Source: Leptolyngbya subtilissima AS-A7
Lineage (GTDB): Bacteria > Cyanobacteriota > Cyanobacteriia > Phormidesmidales > Phormidesmidaceae
NCBI RefSeq assembly: GCF_039962255.1
Contig: NZ_JAMPKY010000006.1
Coordinates: 248,001 to 312,000, forward strand
Length of the DNA: 64,000 nucleotides
Direction of reading: 5' to 3'
Both the position numbers and the translations under genes were made by a program. Below, piece by piece: positions 1-9,837 of this stretch (positions are counted from its first letter, which is position 1; each line of letters opens with the position of its first letter). The notes under the pieces were generated by a model. That model did not search any database. It worked only from the letters and a program-made list of their open reading frames with translations, and was not told the DNA's origin.

Positions 1-1643
1 GCGGCGATGGAAGCAAACAGTTCGGCTTGGAACAGAATGTCTTCGCAGCGGCGGTTGTACTGTTTTTGGTCGCCGTGGGTGGTGTAGCAGCCCCGGTGGA
101 GTTCGAGGTAGAGTTCGTCGTTCCAGGTGGGGAGTGGGGGAGGAGGCGAGGGAACGGGCGGATGGGTGGATGGGTGGATGGGTGGATGGGTGAGTTGGTC
201 AAACAAGGGGGCAGCGTGGCCGAAGGTGAGGGTGGGGAAGAAGGGGGAACTGGCCCAGCGCTGGGCTTTGTGCAGCATGTCGCGGGTGGGGCCGCCGCCG
301 TGGTCGCCGACGCCGGGGAGCCAGAGGGCGTCGACAAACCCTGTGTTGGCTTCCCACTGGCAGGCGTATTGGGCCATGTCAACCGGAGCGATGTCGGTGC
401 CGATGGGGGGCAGGGTAACGCCCGTAATCTCGGTGCCGTCTAGCCCCTGCCAGCTAAACAGGTCGTGGGGAAAGGGGTTGGTGTCGTTCCAGCGGAGTTT
501 TTGGGTGGCGAAGTAGCGAATGCCGCCCTGGGTAAGCAGCTGAGGCAGTTGCCAGGAGAAGCCAAAGGTGTCGGGCAGCCAGGCGACCGCGCTCACTCCG
601 CCAAACTTCTCAGCACAGTATCGCTGGCCATAGAGAATCTGTCGGGCGATCGCCTCTCCCCCCGGCAAGTTCAGGTCAGGCTCAACCCACAGCCCCGCAT
701 CAATCGCCCATCGTCCGGCTTTAACTTCTTGCTGAATGGTGGCAAATAGCTCGGGGCGGTGCTGCTCTAGCCAGGCAAACAGCGCTGGGGAGGAATGGCT
801 AAAAGTGAGTTCGGGAAAGTCTTGCTGTAGGGCTAACACCGAGCGAAACGTATTCTCGGCCGCTTCCCAAGTTTCGGGGACGGGCCAGAGCCAGGCTAGA
901 TCTAAATGGGCGTGGCCTAGACAGTGGAGGGTGCGCTGCTTGAGCCAGGGCGAAAACTGCTTCAAAGTATCCCGTACGCGCAGAAGTGAGATGTGGAAGC
1001 GATCGCGATCGCCCACTCCATCCCAATCAATTTCTCCGAGAGCCTGGGTGAGAATGTCGAGCTTTTCCCCATCAAACTGAGCTAGATAGGTGGCTAACAC
1101 CGCCAATTCGTCAGCCACAAAACTGGGCTCGGGGCAGTCGCCCGCCAAAGCCTCAAACACCAGTTCGGCCTGCACCAGCGCCCCCTCATCGTGGCCCGGA
1201 CTTAGCAGCTTCAGCGAAACATCCACCGATTCTCCCGGCACAACCCTGTCCGTCAGCACAATCCGCGTCCAGCAGTCGAAGATATCTCCCGTCTGCACCG
1301 GCTCGCCATTGACAAAGATGTCCGCTTGGTCGGCCCACCAGCGCAGCGCCAGCCGTGCCGTTAGCCCATGAAGGGGATAGCCATTGAGCTCGGTGGGCCA
1401 AGTAAAGCGCTGGTGCAGCCCCAGGGAGACTTTGCCCTTAGGCCAAGCGATGTGATGGCGATCGTTCAGCGTTGCTAGCGGCCAGGTTTTCCAGGCATTG
1501 CCAAAGGAAACATTCAGATCATCCACAGCCTCAGGACAGCGGTGCCAGGTACTCCGCACATCGAGTTGGCTCAGGTGACGGAGGCGATCGAGGATGGCTA
1601 AAATCTGCGGCGGGAGTACAGGGAGAACGGTGGCAGGGGGCAT
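1..1643 (-). CDS. alpha-mannosidase, glycoside hydrolase family 38 (C-terminus beyond window)
   Basis: Reading the minus strand from ATG at 1643 gives an open frame of about 547 codons that runs off the left edge. It shows the GH38 hallmarks: the zinc/active-site motif HAHLDLAWLW at about residues 244-253, the nucleophile motif WLPDTFGFS at about 355-363 (Asp 358) and GDHGGGPT at about 447-454. The N-terminal 240 residues match the beta-sandwich/ancillary region of class II mannosidases, so the enzyme should hydrolyse alpha-mannosidic bonds. Family members are near 1,000 residues, so roughly half is missing here because of the window edge, not because of a break. A four-unit 8-bp repeat lies in frame near residues 485-496 (see separate entry). 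It is divergent from the next gene. Confidence 0.9.
   Translation of the reverse strand, partial: MPPATVLPVLPPQILAILDRLRHLSQLDVRSTWHRCPEAVDDLNVSFGNAWKTWPLATLNDRHHIAWPKGKVSLGLHQRFTWPTELNGYPLHGLTARLALRWWADQADIFVNGEPVQTGDIFDCWTRIVLTDRVVPGESVDVSLKLLSPGHDEGALVQAELVFEALAGDCPEPSFVADELAVLATYLAQFDGEKLDILTQALGEIDWDGVGDRDRFHISLLRVRDTLKQFSPWLKQRTLHCLGHAHLDLAWLWPVPETWEAAENTFRSVLALQQDFPELTFSHSSPALFAWLEQHRPELFATIQQEVKAGRWAIDAGLWVEPDLNLPGGEAIARQILYGQRYCAEKFGGVSAVAWLPDTFGFSWQLPQLLTQGGIRYFATQKLRWNDTNPFPHDLFSWQGLDGTEITGVTLPPIGTDIAPVDMAQYACQWEANTGFVDALWLPGVGDHGGGPTRDMLHKAQRWASSPFFPTLTFGHAAPLFDQLTHPPIHPSTHPPVPSPPPPLPTWNDELYLELHRGCYTTHGDQKQYNRRCEDILFQAELFASIA
162..193. repeat. ATGGGTGG tandem repeat (4 units) inside the mannosidase gene
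   Basis: Four consecutive copies of the 8-bp unit ATGGGTGG lie within the coding frame and encode a Thr/His/Pro-rich linker followed by a proline-rich stretch, just before the conserved WNDELYLELHRG segment. The unit is not a multiple of three, so gain or loss of one copy would shift the frame. A related CCATCCACC array occurs between genes at about 9,799-9,837. Confidence 0.75.
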
Positions 1644-1688
1644 GGCTCCGGTATGATCAAAGGCAGTCTCCCCAGTGTAGGCAGAGTT

Positions 1689-2954
1689 ATGGCGACTTCG
1701 TCGCGCTCGTTTCAAAGCCAAACCGTGGCCCGCTTGGTGGCGGGATATCAGCAGATGGCCCACAGCACCGGGCAGTGGCTGCGGCAGGGGCGCACCGCAG
1801 CGGTTTGGGGTCTGCAAGTAGCCGTTTACCCCTTCTACGCAGCGGTGCAGGGGCTAAGAATGGGCGCTCGGCAGTTGCAAGCCACCCGTCCCTGGCGGCC
1901 GGTTTGGGCCAAACTCACGGGAGCACTCCCTGCAGAACTGGTAGCAGCAGACACACCGATTCGCGCCTTGCTGTCGGTCATTCAACCACCGGTAGTCCAC
2001 GGTCAAATGGTTCGGCCTGGCGGGCTACAGCTAGTCAACGTCCATGGGCCATGGCTTAAGCAGTCGAAGGCTGGCGCAGTGCTAACCCCCGGACAGTGGC
2101 ATCTAGTGCCGCTCAATCAACCCATTCGCGGTATCGCCTCAGACTTAGCAACTCAGCAGCTAGTGCTAGTGACCGTTGACAACGGGATTTTTGCCGACCT
2201 GAGCGACGATCAGCAGCAGCGACTTCAGCAGGCCCTAGTGCTCATGCTGGCAGAATATGCGCGGGTGCGGCGCCGCCATAGTCTTAACTCTCAGCTCCAG
2301 CAGCCTGGGCTGCCTCTACCCCAAACTAATCCAGCGGTGTTGCCACCCATGCGCTGGCTGCCTGCTGCGCTGCGCTGGCTGCAAACTAGCCCCCTGGCAG
2401 CGGCCACTAACCTGTTTGGCGAAGCTAGCCAGCAAGCAATGACCGCGACAATCACCCTGCACAGACGCACCACGCATCGCGCCATTGGCCAAAGGCCTCG
2501 ATTTGAGGCCGCAACCACAGAGCCTAAAAATCCCTACGGCCACTATCCGCCTCGTATTTGGGGTCGGCCTGCGTTGAGAACTCTGCCAGCGACGGCTTCG
2601 GTTGAGCAAGCCGCTGAGTTGGTGGTAACGATGGCCGGGGCGGTGTCCGCGGTCCCTAAGGGATCCAATTCCTCTGCCTTGGAAACCCAGCAGGGGCAAA
2701 ATGGTGCGATCGCCCCAGGCAGCCAACGTTTACCCATCGAAACTGTCACCGCTGGCCGTTCGCCCGGCTCAACTACACTCACGGGCACGAACCAGTATCA
2801 GCTCGATTCCCCGAGCGCCCTAGATGTCAAAGTTACCCAAATCAACTACGTCGACCCGCCGCTGGTCACTGTACTGCGGGGTTTAGACTGGGTGCTCTAC
2901 GTGCTCGAAACCTGGCTGCGAATGGCGTGGGCCTGGCTGCGATCGCTTTGGTAG
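1689..2954 (+). CDS. conserved-looking hypothetical protein, possibly membrane associated
   Basis: An open frame of 421 codons from ATG 1689; an in-frame ATG at 1653 would start only 9 bases from the divergent mannosidase start, so the internal start with a weak AGGCAGAG upstream is preferred. I do not recognise the family. The first 60 residues are basic and amphipathic with a hydrophobic stretch (AAVWGLQVAVYPFYAAVQG), the middle is Gln/Ala/Pro-rich, and the C-terminal 25 residues form a Trp/Leu-rich segment (LDWVLYVLETWLRMAWAW), suggesting membrane contact at both ends. GC content and HIP1 use match the neighbours, so it is a resident gene. Confidence 0.6.
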   Translation: MATSSRSFQSQTVARLVAGYQQMAHSTGQWLRQGRTAAVWGLQVAVYPFYAAVQGLRMGARQLQATRPWRPVWAKLTGALPAELVAADTPIRALLSVIQPPVVHGQMVRPGGLQLVNVHGPWLKQSKAGAVLTPGQWHLVPLNQPIRGIASDLATQQLVLVTVDNGIFADLSDDQQQRLQQALVLMLAEYARVRRRHSLNSQLQQPGLPLPQTNPAVLPPMRWLPAALRWLQTSPLAAATNLFGEASQQAMTATITLHRRTTHRAIGQRPRFEAATTEPKNPYGHYPPRIWGRPALRTLPATASVEQAAELVVTMAGAVSAVPKGSNSSALETQQGQNGAIAPGSQRLPIETVTAGRSPGSTTLTGTNQYQLDSPSALDVKVTQINYVDPPLVTVLRGLDWVLYVLETWLRMAWAWLRSLW

Positions 2955-3102
2955 ATTAATCAGGGCCGGCAGATAGGCGAACGTTTGGCGATATGATAGA
3001 CCCAGCTTAGTCCTGCACCGGGGCCGTTTCCGTCAGCGGAATTTGGCTACTGCTTGGGGCAGGTCTTGGGCCTACTCTGCTACCGGTTTGGAGACCTAAC
3101 TC

Positions 3103-3219
3103 ATGCTCACCCTTAAGATTGTGGTTTACCTCGTAGTCGCCTTCTTTGTGTCCCTGTTCGTGTTTGGCTTTTTGAGCGGCGACCCCTCCCGCAACCCCGG
3201 CCGTCAAGACATGGACTAG
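3103..3219 (+). CDS. psbI: photosystem II reaction centre protein I
   Basis: A 38-codon gene. The peptide begins [20 protein letters not shown] and ends with [16 protein letters not shown] and MD, matching PsbI along its full length: one transmembrane helix (residues 4-23) followed by the conserved SGDP-RNPGR tail. PsbI is a small subunit at the D1/CP43 side of photosystem II in the thylakoid membrane and helps early D1 assembly. A -10-like TATGAT at about 2,991 would give a leader near 100 nt, and a terminator follows at 3,419. No gene overlaps it. Identification by sequence is very strong in spite of the small size. Confidence 0.95.
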   Translation: MLTLKIVVYLVVAFFVSLFVFGFLSGDPSRNPGRQDMD

Positions 3220-3418
3220 GTTTGGCCTGGGTGACAGGTTGATATCTACTAAATGGCAAATGCCCTGGGAACTGTTCCGGGGCTTGTCATCTGGCCTGCC
3301 CTGCGGAACCTGAACCGCTAAAAGTAGTCTGGGAATTGGCAGCCCTGCCATGGGTTGCCCGTCTGTGCCCTAGAGCTGCTACATCAAGGTTAATAGCCTG
3401 GTGACAGTGGCCTGTTTG

Positions 3419-3445
3419 AGCCCGCTTGCCGGGCTTTGTTTTTGC
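3419..3445 (+). terminator. Rho-independent terminator after psbI
   Basis: Stem AGCCCG/CGGGCT with a 5-nt loop (CTTGC) followed by TTGTTTTTG. It sits 200 bases after psbI and just before the next start codon, so it probably ends the psbI transcript. Confidence 0.6.
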
Positions 3446-3462
3446 TTTGGTGATGCCAGCCC

Positions 3463-5730
3463 ATGCCTTTGCCGCCTATGTTGCCCGCTGTGCCCCCACC
3501 CCCAGAATCAGCCGAAGTCGTGCTGGTTTCAGCGGTAGCGGCCTCCCAGTTAGGGCCGGGGGGCATGGCAGCGTTGGCGGAGCCTGACCTTTGGTCAATC
3601 GCTCCAACCGATAGTGTTGTAGCTAGCCCCCTGTCTTTGAGCGGAGTTAGCCTGTTGGCGAGCGATGACGGCTCAGAACCCCTGGTGCCTGAACCCACCG
3701 ATAGCGAGCCTCTAGTGCCCGTTGAACCAGCGATCGAGGACACCGAAGCACCGGTTGAAGTCGATTCAGAACCTCTTAATCCTGGGCCTGAAAGCCCTCA
3801 ACCCGAAAATTCTGAGGCTGAACCGCCTGAGCCTGAATTACCCGACACCCCCGTCGAAGATGCCCCCGTCGAAACAGAACTGCCGGCTGAGGGGGTGGGC
3901 TCTATATTGCTGCGGGCCGATCGCCAGGAGTTTGAGCCCGTTCGCCAGATTGTGACTGCTACAGGCGATGTCCTGGTGCAGTTTGGCACGGGGCAGCTAG
4001 CCGCCGATCGCCTCTGGGCTAACCTAGTCAATCGCCATCTGCGAGCCGAAGGCAACGTTTTCTTTAACCGCAACAATCAAATTATTGAGGGCGCAACAGC
4101 CACCTACAACCTATTGCAGGGTGCAGGCACGATTACCGAGAGCCGAGGTGAGCTAGAGCTGCCCGCCCTAGAAGACGATTTCTCCACCGATTCGGCTGGT
4201 CTAGGGCAGGGTTCTAACATTCCTCTTGACTATCGGCTGCAAAATCAGGGGTCCATTTCCCAGGTCACCAGTCCGGGCGGGATTGCCCTGGCGACGGGCG
4301 ATCCTCAGGTGCTGCTGGGGGGAGAGCAGCGACCAATTGAGCGGGTACGGTTTGAGGCCGAGCAAATTTCCTTTGATGCTGACGGCTGGTATGGCGAGCA
4401 AGTTCGGCTGACAAACGATCCCTTCTCGCCCCCAGACTTGGAGTTTAGGGCCAATAGTGTGCGGCTTACACCCATCAATGAGTTAGAAGACGAGCTGGTG
4501 TTTGAGAACCCCCGGCTGGTATTTAACCAAGGCCTTTCCATTCCGTTGTTTAGAAATCGCTTTGTGCTTACCCGAGGGCAGCTGCCTCCAGAAGCCCTAA
4601 ATCCGTTGCCAGCGGGCATTGGCATTGATGGTCGCGATCGCGGTGGCCTGTACGTCGAAGCCCCGCTGCCGATCAATAGGGTAGGGCCTTTAAACATCAC
4701 GATCGCGCCTCAGTTTTTCATCTCCCGCTGGTTGGGCGCCTCAAACTACAATATCGGTGACCCCGCCAACTTTGGTTTGGCAGCCCAGGTTGAGGGTTCT
4801 TTGGGGCCACGCACTCAAGTGCTGGGCTCTGCGAGCCTAGCGGGGTTTGACTTGGCAAACTTCAGCGAGCGATTTCGGGCCAGCTTTCGGGCTCGACAGC
4901 TGCTTGGCACCCACCGCCTCACTTTGGAGTATAGCTACCGCGATCGCCTCTTCAACGGCTCCCTCGGGTATCAGGATGTGCAAAACACCATTGGTGCCCT
5001 GCTTGAGTCTCCCGTGGTGGCTTTGGGTAACAGCGGTATTAACCTCACCTATCAGGTGTCTGGGCAATACATTACGGCCAACACCGACCGGCCTGATCTC
5101 TTAGACCCCGGGGAAGGCATAGGCTTAGCCAGCCTGTTTCGTTTTCAGGGTAGTGCTGACCTCACTCGCAACTTCTTGCTGTGGCAGGGGCAACCGCTAC
5201 CTGCTACCGCTACCGAAGGGTTGCGCTATTCTCCCCGACCGCTGGTACCCAACCTGGCGCTAGGGGTCGGGCTACGAAGTGGAGCTACCTACTACACCAG
5301 CAGCGACTTCCAAGAGTCGTTAGAAACCAGAGTTATTTTGTCGGGTCAGCTGGGCCACCTACAGCGTAAAACCTTCGACTACACCCAGTTCAACATTGGC
5401 TTTAGACACACTATCATCGGTGGCGATACATCTCCCTTTCTGTTCGATCGAACGGTCGATCGAAACGTGCTGTCTGGGGGCGTTATTCAGCAGATTTATG
5501 GCCCTTTTCTAGCCGGTTTTCAGGCCTCGATGAACGTAGATAACGGGCGCACCATTGATAGCAATCTGATTTTTGAATACCGCCGCCGCGCCTACGGGCT
5601 ACTGGTAACCTATAGCCCCACTCAAGAAACCGGTTTCTTGGGATTTCGGCTTAGCGGTTTTGATTGGGTAGGGCGCACTGCTCCCTTTGATTCGCCACCA
5701 GATACCCCCAGCGATGTGGTAGTGCAGTAG
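3463..5730 (+). CDS. LptD/OstA-like outer-membrane protein (DUF3769 type)
   Basis: A 755-residue protein. Residues about 1-150 are an acidic, Pro/Glu-rich low-complexity region; residues about 150-240 look like an OstA/LptA beta-jellyroll (ILLRADRQEFEPVRQIVTATG, then EGNVFFNRNNQIIEGATATY); the rest has alternating aromatic/polar strands typical of a large beta-barrel. This is the arrangement of cyanobacterial DUF3769 proteins, which are thought to be LptD equivalents that insert lipopolysaccharide into the outer membrane. No clear signal peptide is visible from ATG 3463; a stop codon lies only four codons upstream in frame, so the start cannot move far. Function is inferred from family resemblance. 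Confidence 0.75.
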   Translation: MPLPPMLPAVPPPPESAEVVLVSAVAASQLGPGGMAALAEPDLWSIAPTDSVVASPLSLSGVSLLASDDGSEPLVPEPTDSEPLVPVEPAIEDTEAPVEVDSEPLNPGPESPQPENSEAEPPEPELPDTPVEDAPVETELPAEGVGSILLRADRQEFEPVRQIVTATGDVLVQFGTGQLAADRLWANLVNRHLRAEGNVFFNRNNQIIEGATATYNLLQGAGTITESRGELELPALEDDFSTDSAGLGQGSNIPLDYRLQNQGSISQVTSPGGIALATGDPQVLLGGEQRPIERVRFEAEQISFDADGWYGEQVRLTNDPFSPPDLEFRANSVRLTPINELEDELVFENPRLVFNQGLSIPLFRNRFVLTRGQLPPEALNPLPAGIGIDGRDRGGLYVEAPLPINRVGPLNITIAPQFFISRWLGASNYNIGDPANFGLAAQVEGSLGPRTQVLGSASLAGFDLANFSERFRASFRARQLLGTHRLTLEYSYRDRLFNGSLGYQDVQNTIGALLESPVVALGNSGINLTYQVSGQYITANTDRPDLLDPGEGIGLASLFRFQGSADLTRNFLLWQGQPLPATATEGLRYSPRPLVPNLALGVGLRSGATYYTSSDFQESLETRVILSGQLGHLQRKTFDYTQFNIGFRHTIIGGDTSPFLFDRTVDRNVLSGGVIQQIYGPFLAGFQASMNVDNGRTIDSNLIFEYRRRAYGLLVTYSPTQETGFLGFRLSGFDWVGRTAPFDSPPDTPSDVVVQ

Positions 5731-5857
5731 CCCTGCCTTCCACGGACAGTAATAAACCTTACGATGGTAGTCTTTACGCAGGCTTAAGATTAAGCTGAAA
5801 GGTAATGACTACCTAAAATGCCCCATTCAGTGGGGATTAACGCGTAGGCAAACCATT

Positions 5858-6550
5858 ATGACTTACCTCAGCAACACTCCAGATGTTGAGCCCATCTACC
5901 AGTTGCTCACCAGCTACAGCTTTGAGGCTGAGGACTATCCTACCAAAGCTGTTATTGCCGGTTGGTTGGAAGAGTTTGGTCCAGTTTGGGTGAGCCACGC
6001 TATTACCGAAGCCCTTTATCAAGGGCGCTACAAAGTTATTTCTATCGACCAAATTCTCAAGCTGTGGCAGCGGCGGGGCCAGCCCATTCGCCACTTCAAT
6101 CGCGAGTTTGAATCCATTATTTTAGGCCAGTCGCTGCTCTGCCCTACGGGCTATGGAGATGGCACAGAGTCCTCACCCGTTCGTTGGGCTCTGCCGTCGA
6201 TCGCTCCGGCCAGCTTAAATTTAGAGATTGATGCCCCACTAGAAACTGACGCACCGCTCTCCAGCACTGCGTCTACCGACTTTACACCTGCCTCGATCGC
6301 AACCAATTCAGAAGTAGAGGCAACGACTGGTTCCTTGGACGACAGTGAGCCAGGGGCTGAGGTTACAAGCGAACCGGCGATCGCCTCTGTACCAAACACC
6401 TCCAACATCCCTGATTTTCGCCCGCTACCTGCAGAGGCGGTGTCCCCCCGGCACCAGGCCGACATTATTCAGCCCTTTGTACCCCGGCGCGATGGGTCAG
6501 AGTTGCACGAGCGGCTGCGATCGGTGGTACAGGGGGGCATGCGAGAATAA
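5858..6550 (+). CDS. hypothetical protein, cyanobacterial type
   Basis: A 230-residue protein. Residues 1-95 form a compact, probably helical domain (MTYLSNTPDVEPIYQLLTSY, then LEEFGPVWVSHAITEALYQG and DQILKLWQRRGQP) that weakly recalls DnaD-like or replication-associated helical domains, but no catalytic motif is visible. Residues 110-190 are acidic, Ser/Thr/Glu-rich and probably disordered, and the last 40 residues (FVPRRDGSELHERLRSVVQG) form a conserved-looking tail. It stands alone between the LptD-like gene and the next small gene. Function unknown. Confidence 0.65.
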   Translation: MTYLSNTPDVEPIYQLLTSYSFEAEDYPTKAVIAGWLEEFGPVWVSHAITEALYQGRYKVISIDQILKLWQRRGQPIRHFNREFESIILGQSLLCPTGYGDGTESSPVRWALPSIAPASLNLEIDAPLETDAPLSSTASTDFTPASIATNSEVEATTGSLDDSEPGAEVTSEPAIASVPNTSNIPDFRPLPAEAVSPRHQADIIQPFVPRRDGSELHERLRSVVQGGMRE

Positions 6551-6608
6551 AAGCCTGCCCTAGGGACTCGGTAGCGTATACTGATATAGTACGCACGATC
6601 TACACTAA

Positions 6609-7085
6609 ATGGTTCAATATACTCTGGCCCAGAGCCCAGATGTCGTTTTGACAGTGTCGGGCAAAGATTCTCGCAAAGCCCGCGACAAGGCGATGGATCA
6701 GCTCATGGCCATGCTTGACGATGGCGAACTGCCTACCGCTTTGGCTGATGGCTTTAGCGTCGAGCAACTCGTAGAAGTGCAGCCCCCTACCTCCTCAGCC
6801 GCCGTGCAGCAGCAAGAAGACGCCGTCGTAGAAGCCATTCAGGTTTTGAACCAGTTGGCCACGCTCAAGGTAAAAGTGCAGTCATCTCGCGATGAAGCGC
6901 TTCAGGTGCGCAACCTGGTAGATCTGCTGTTTACCGATGACCCGATGACCGACGACCAAGTGACTGAATTGAAGGACGGCTTTAAAGTCTTGAAATCGTT
7001 TGCTCAGAGCAACCTGCGGTTCAAAGAAGCCAAAGCCCAGGCAGAATCAGCGCGCCAGGTGCTGGACGAGGCATTAGGGAATTAG
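6609..7085 (+). CDS. hypothetical protein, coiled-coil C-terminus
   Basis: A 158-residue acidic protein with no membrane segment. Residues 1-55 look globular (VLTVSGKDSRKARDKAMDQL), and residues 65-155 are rich in Ala/Gln/Glu/Lys with heptad-like Leu spacing, suggesting two long helices or a coiled coil. A -10-like TATAGT lies about 25 bases before the ATG, so it probably has its own promoter. No recognised domain; soluble helical protein is all that can be supported. Confidence 0.65.
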   Translation: MVQYTLAQSPDVVLTVSGKDSRKARDKAMDQLMAMLDDGELPTALADGFSVEQLVEVQPPTSSAAVQQQEDAVVEAIQVLNQLATLKVKVQSSRDEALQVRNLVDLLFTDDPMTDDQVTELKDGFKVLKSFAQSNLRFKEAKAQAESARQVLDEALGN

Positions 7086-7294
7086 GCCGTCAAGAAAAAT
7101 TGCTCAGGAGCAGCAGTAGGTGATGCTTCGCTCTACCAGGACGCTAGGGAAACGCGCGAATGCAATAGTGGGCTTCCTATAAAGATTTGATGAAATCAAA
7201 GCAAATGTCGGAGTAGGCACAGTTCCCTTGTCAAATTCAACAGAGAATTTGGATGAGCATCTCAGTGTTTACACGCAGTTTCTCCGGCAGCGCC

Positions 7295-8341
7295 ATGAAA
7301 TATTTGACCCAATTTGGTCTTCCGTTGCTGAGCACCCTTGGCGTCGCAACGTTTTCTATGGCGGCGAATGCAGCCCTGCTGGTAGGGAACACTTCGGGCA
7401 ATAACATCGTTATTTTTGATGAAATTACCGGTGATTTTCGCGGAGAACTAATTCCAGATAACGGTCTGCTAGATAGCCCCAATACCTTTGTGTATGGGCC
7501 TGATGGCAACCTATATATCAGCAGCGGCACTACCCCAGAAAACTCTGCCATTTTGCGGTTTACCCCCGAGGGTGAGTTCATCGACGTGTTTGCTTCGGGG
7601 AATGGCCTGTTTCGTCCCTATGGTGTGGCCTTTGGCCCCGACGGCAACCTGTACGTCAGCAGCTTTTTGTCCGACGAGATTCTGCGCTACAACGGCACCA
7701 CCGGGAAGTTTATTGATGTATTTGCCCAGCGATAGGGAATTACGCCGGATGGCCTCAACGGCCCCAACGGTTTGCTCTTTGGCCCCGATGGTCGGCTCTA
7801 TGTGACGACTCAGGGCAGCGTTGCAGTGAAAGGCATGCCCGTCTTTGGCCAGCCCAGCATTATTCTCAGCTATGACATTGCCACTAAAGCCAAGACGGTG
7901 TTTGCTGAGCAGTCCGAGCCTTCGCCCGACAGCAGAGGATTTGTGAGCTTCTTGGGCATGGCGATGGATCCTCTCAGCGGTGAACTGCTGGTCAGCGATT
8001 TTGCCAATGGCATTCGTCGCTACGACTTTCTCACAGGGACGCTGTTGGGAGAACTATCGACCAACTATACCGGCTCTGTGCCGAGCAGTAGCTTTATCGG
8101 CAGCTTAGCCTTTGCCCCCAATGGCGATCTGTTTACCGTGGGGTTTGACATCGTTTCGGAAATTGGCTCCATCCTCAAATACGATGGGCCGACCAAAGAG
8201 CGATCGCTGCTAGCCGACGCCAACCCTAAGCTACAGCGCCCCATTGGTATTCTCTATGCCGCACAGCCAGTGCCAGAGCCCTTTGCTTTGGGAGGGCTGG
8301 CGATCGCCGCTGGTGGCCTCATGCTCTCTCGCCGCCGCTAA
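7295..8341 (+). pseudogene. NHL/SMP-30-like beta-propeller protein with PEP-CTERM anchor, split by one in-frame TAG
   Basis: One continuous reading frame interrupted only by TAG at 7733-7735. The upstream part has a signal peptide (MKYLTQFGLPLLSTLGVATF) and repeated FGPDGNLYVSS-type blades; the downstream part resumes in the same frame at GITPDGLNGPNGLLFGPDG with further blades and ends in a PEP-CTERM sorting signal (VPEPFALGGLAIAAGG, then Arg-rich end). Together they give 348 codons of a normal secreted, exosortase-processed propeller. The start at 7295 is preferred over ATG 7253 because it begins the signal peptide. Downstream codons look undamaged, so the stop is recent, a sequencing error, or read through. 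Confidence 0.8.
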
Positions 8342-8366
8342 CCAGTATTTGTTTATCCTGCCGTAG

Positions 8367-9698
8367 CTACTGTAAGTCCAAATCTCTGTGAGTGAAGGGT
8401 TTGGCGTCACTGCCGCTGTAAGTCACAGAAACGTGACCGTCACCTACTAGCTGATATTTATAGGTAACCAACCCCTCTAATCCCACTGGGCCGCGAGGGG
8501 GCATCTTTTGGGTGCTGATGCCGACTTCGGCCCCGAAGCCATAGCGAAAGCCATCGGCAAAGCGGGTAGAGCAGTTGTGGTAGACACCGGCAGCATCGAC
8601 ACGATCCATAAAGTGGGCGGCGGTGGCAGGGTTTTGAGTGGCAATGGCTTCCGTATGGCGCGACCCATAGGTATTGATGTGGACGATCGCCTCATCCACC
8701 GACGCCACAACTTTGATCGCCAAAATCAGATCGCTGTACTCCGTCGCCCAGTCTTCCTCTGTGGCGGAGGCTAAATCGGGCAAAATCTGCTGCGCCAGCC
8801 GATCGCCCCGCAGCTCTACTTGAGCAGCCCGCAGCGCCGCCGCCAGAGGTGGCAACCCTTGAGCGGCAGCATCTTGGTGAATCAGCAGGGTTTCGATCGC
8901 ATTGCAGGCCGAGGGATAGGCAGTTTTGGCATCGACGGCGATCGCAATCGCCTGGGCCAAATTTGCCTCGCTGTCGATGTACAAATGGCAAATGCCATCG
9001 GCGTGACCCAGCACCGGAATGCGCGTATTCTCTTGCACGAAGCGCACAAACGCGTTGGAGCCGCGTGGAATGATCAGATCCACGTAACCTTCGAGATTCA
9101 GCAGGGCGCGGGTTTCTTCGCGGGTGGTCAAGAGCTGCACCGCCGCTGGGTCTACCCCAGCATTCTCAAGCCCCTCTTTGATCGCCCCCACCAGAGCAGT
9201 GCACGATCGCACCGCCTCTTTGCCCCCTTTGAGAATCACTCCGTTGCCCGACTTAATCGCCAGGGCCGAAATCTGCATCACCGCGTCGGGGCGCGACTCA
9301 AAGATTACCCCCAGCACCCCTAAGGGCACCGCCAGCCGCTTGAGCACTAATCCCTCGTCTAGCTCGCGGTGAATTTGCACCGTTCCTACCGGGTCGGGCA
9401 GGCGGGCTACGTCGCGCACACCGGCGATCGCCCCCGCCAGCTTCACCCCATCCAGCTTGAGCCGTCCGTACAGCGGCTTGGCCAGGTTGTCGGCTAGAGC
9501 AGCTTCGCAATCTGCTTGGTTGGCCGCCACAATGCGATCGGCATTGGCTTCAAGGGCAGCGGCCACGGCCTCGATCGCCTGGTTTTTGGCCTCAGCAGAG
9601 AGACTAGCTAAAGTTTGAGCCGCCTGGCGAGTGGCCTGGGCGATCGCCAACAGCGGCTGAGTAGCGGCAGCATCCTGGGCAAGGGGAGAAACGGTCAT
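8367..9698 (-). CDS. proA: gamma-glutamyl phosphate reductase
   Basis: A 443-residue protein of the aldehyde dehydrogenase superfamily. It converts gamma-glutamyl phosphate to glutamate-5-semialdehyde with NADPH, the second step of proline synthesis. Diagnostic segments are [20 protein letters not shown] (about 131-150), [11 protein letters not shown] (about 155-165) and [12 protein letters not shown] with the catalytic Cys near 265. The start MTVSPL at 9698 is preferred over the longer GTG/ATG forms upstream. It is a few dozen residues longer at the N-terminus than E. coli ProA, which is usual for cyanobacteria. It stands alone; proB is not in the window. Confidence 0.95.
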   Translation of the reverse strand: MTVSPLAQDAAATQPLLAIAQATRQAAQTLASLSAEAKNQAIEAVAAALEANADRIVAANQADCEAALADNLAKPLYGRLKLDGVKLAGAIAGVRDVARLPDPVGTVQIHRELDEGLVLKRLAVPLGVLGVIFESRPDAVMQISALAIKSGNGVILKGGKEAVRSCTALVGAIKEGLENAGVDPAAVQLLTTREETRALLNLEGYVDLIIPRGSNAFVRFVQENTRIPVLGHADGICHLYIDSEANLAQAIAIAVDAKTAYPSACNAIETLLIHQDAAAQGLPPLAAALRAAQVELRGDRLAQQILPDLASATEEDWATEYSDLILAIKVVASVDEAIVHINTYGSRHTEAIATQNPATAAHFMDRVDAAGVYHNCSTRFADGFRYGFGAEVGISTQKMPPRGPVGLEGLVTYKYQLVGDGHVSVTYSGSDAKPFTHRDLDLQ

Positions 9699-9798
9699 AG
9701 CAATACGACAACCCGGCAATACTCCAGTCTACCGTTTCCCTGGAGACAGGTTTACGGTCCCAAGTTTATGGTCTGAGGTCTAGAAATACTTCACCTCC

Positions 9799-9837
9799 CC
9801 TTACCCATCCACCCCCTTATCCATCCACCCATCCACC
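9799..9837. repeat. degenerate CCATCCACC intergenic repeat
   Basis: Several copies of the CCATCCACC/ CCATCCACCCATCC unit lie between proA and smtB. They are the same unit family as the in-frame array at 162-193. Confidence 0.55.

Noticed and set aside
1472..2059. Plus-strand frame overlapping the mannosidase start and the next gene
   Set aside because: It is a shadow frame; the neighbouring frames carry the conserved sequences.
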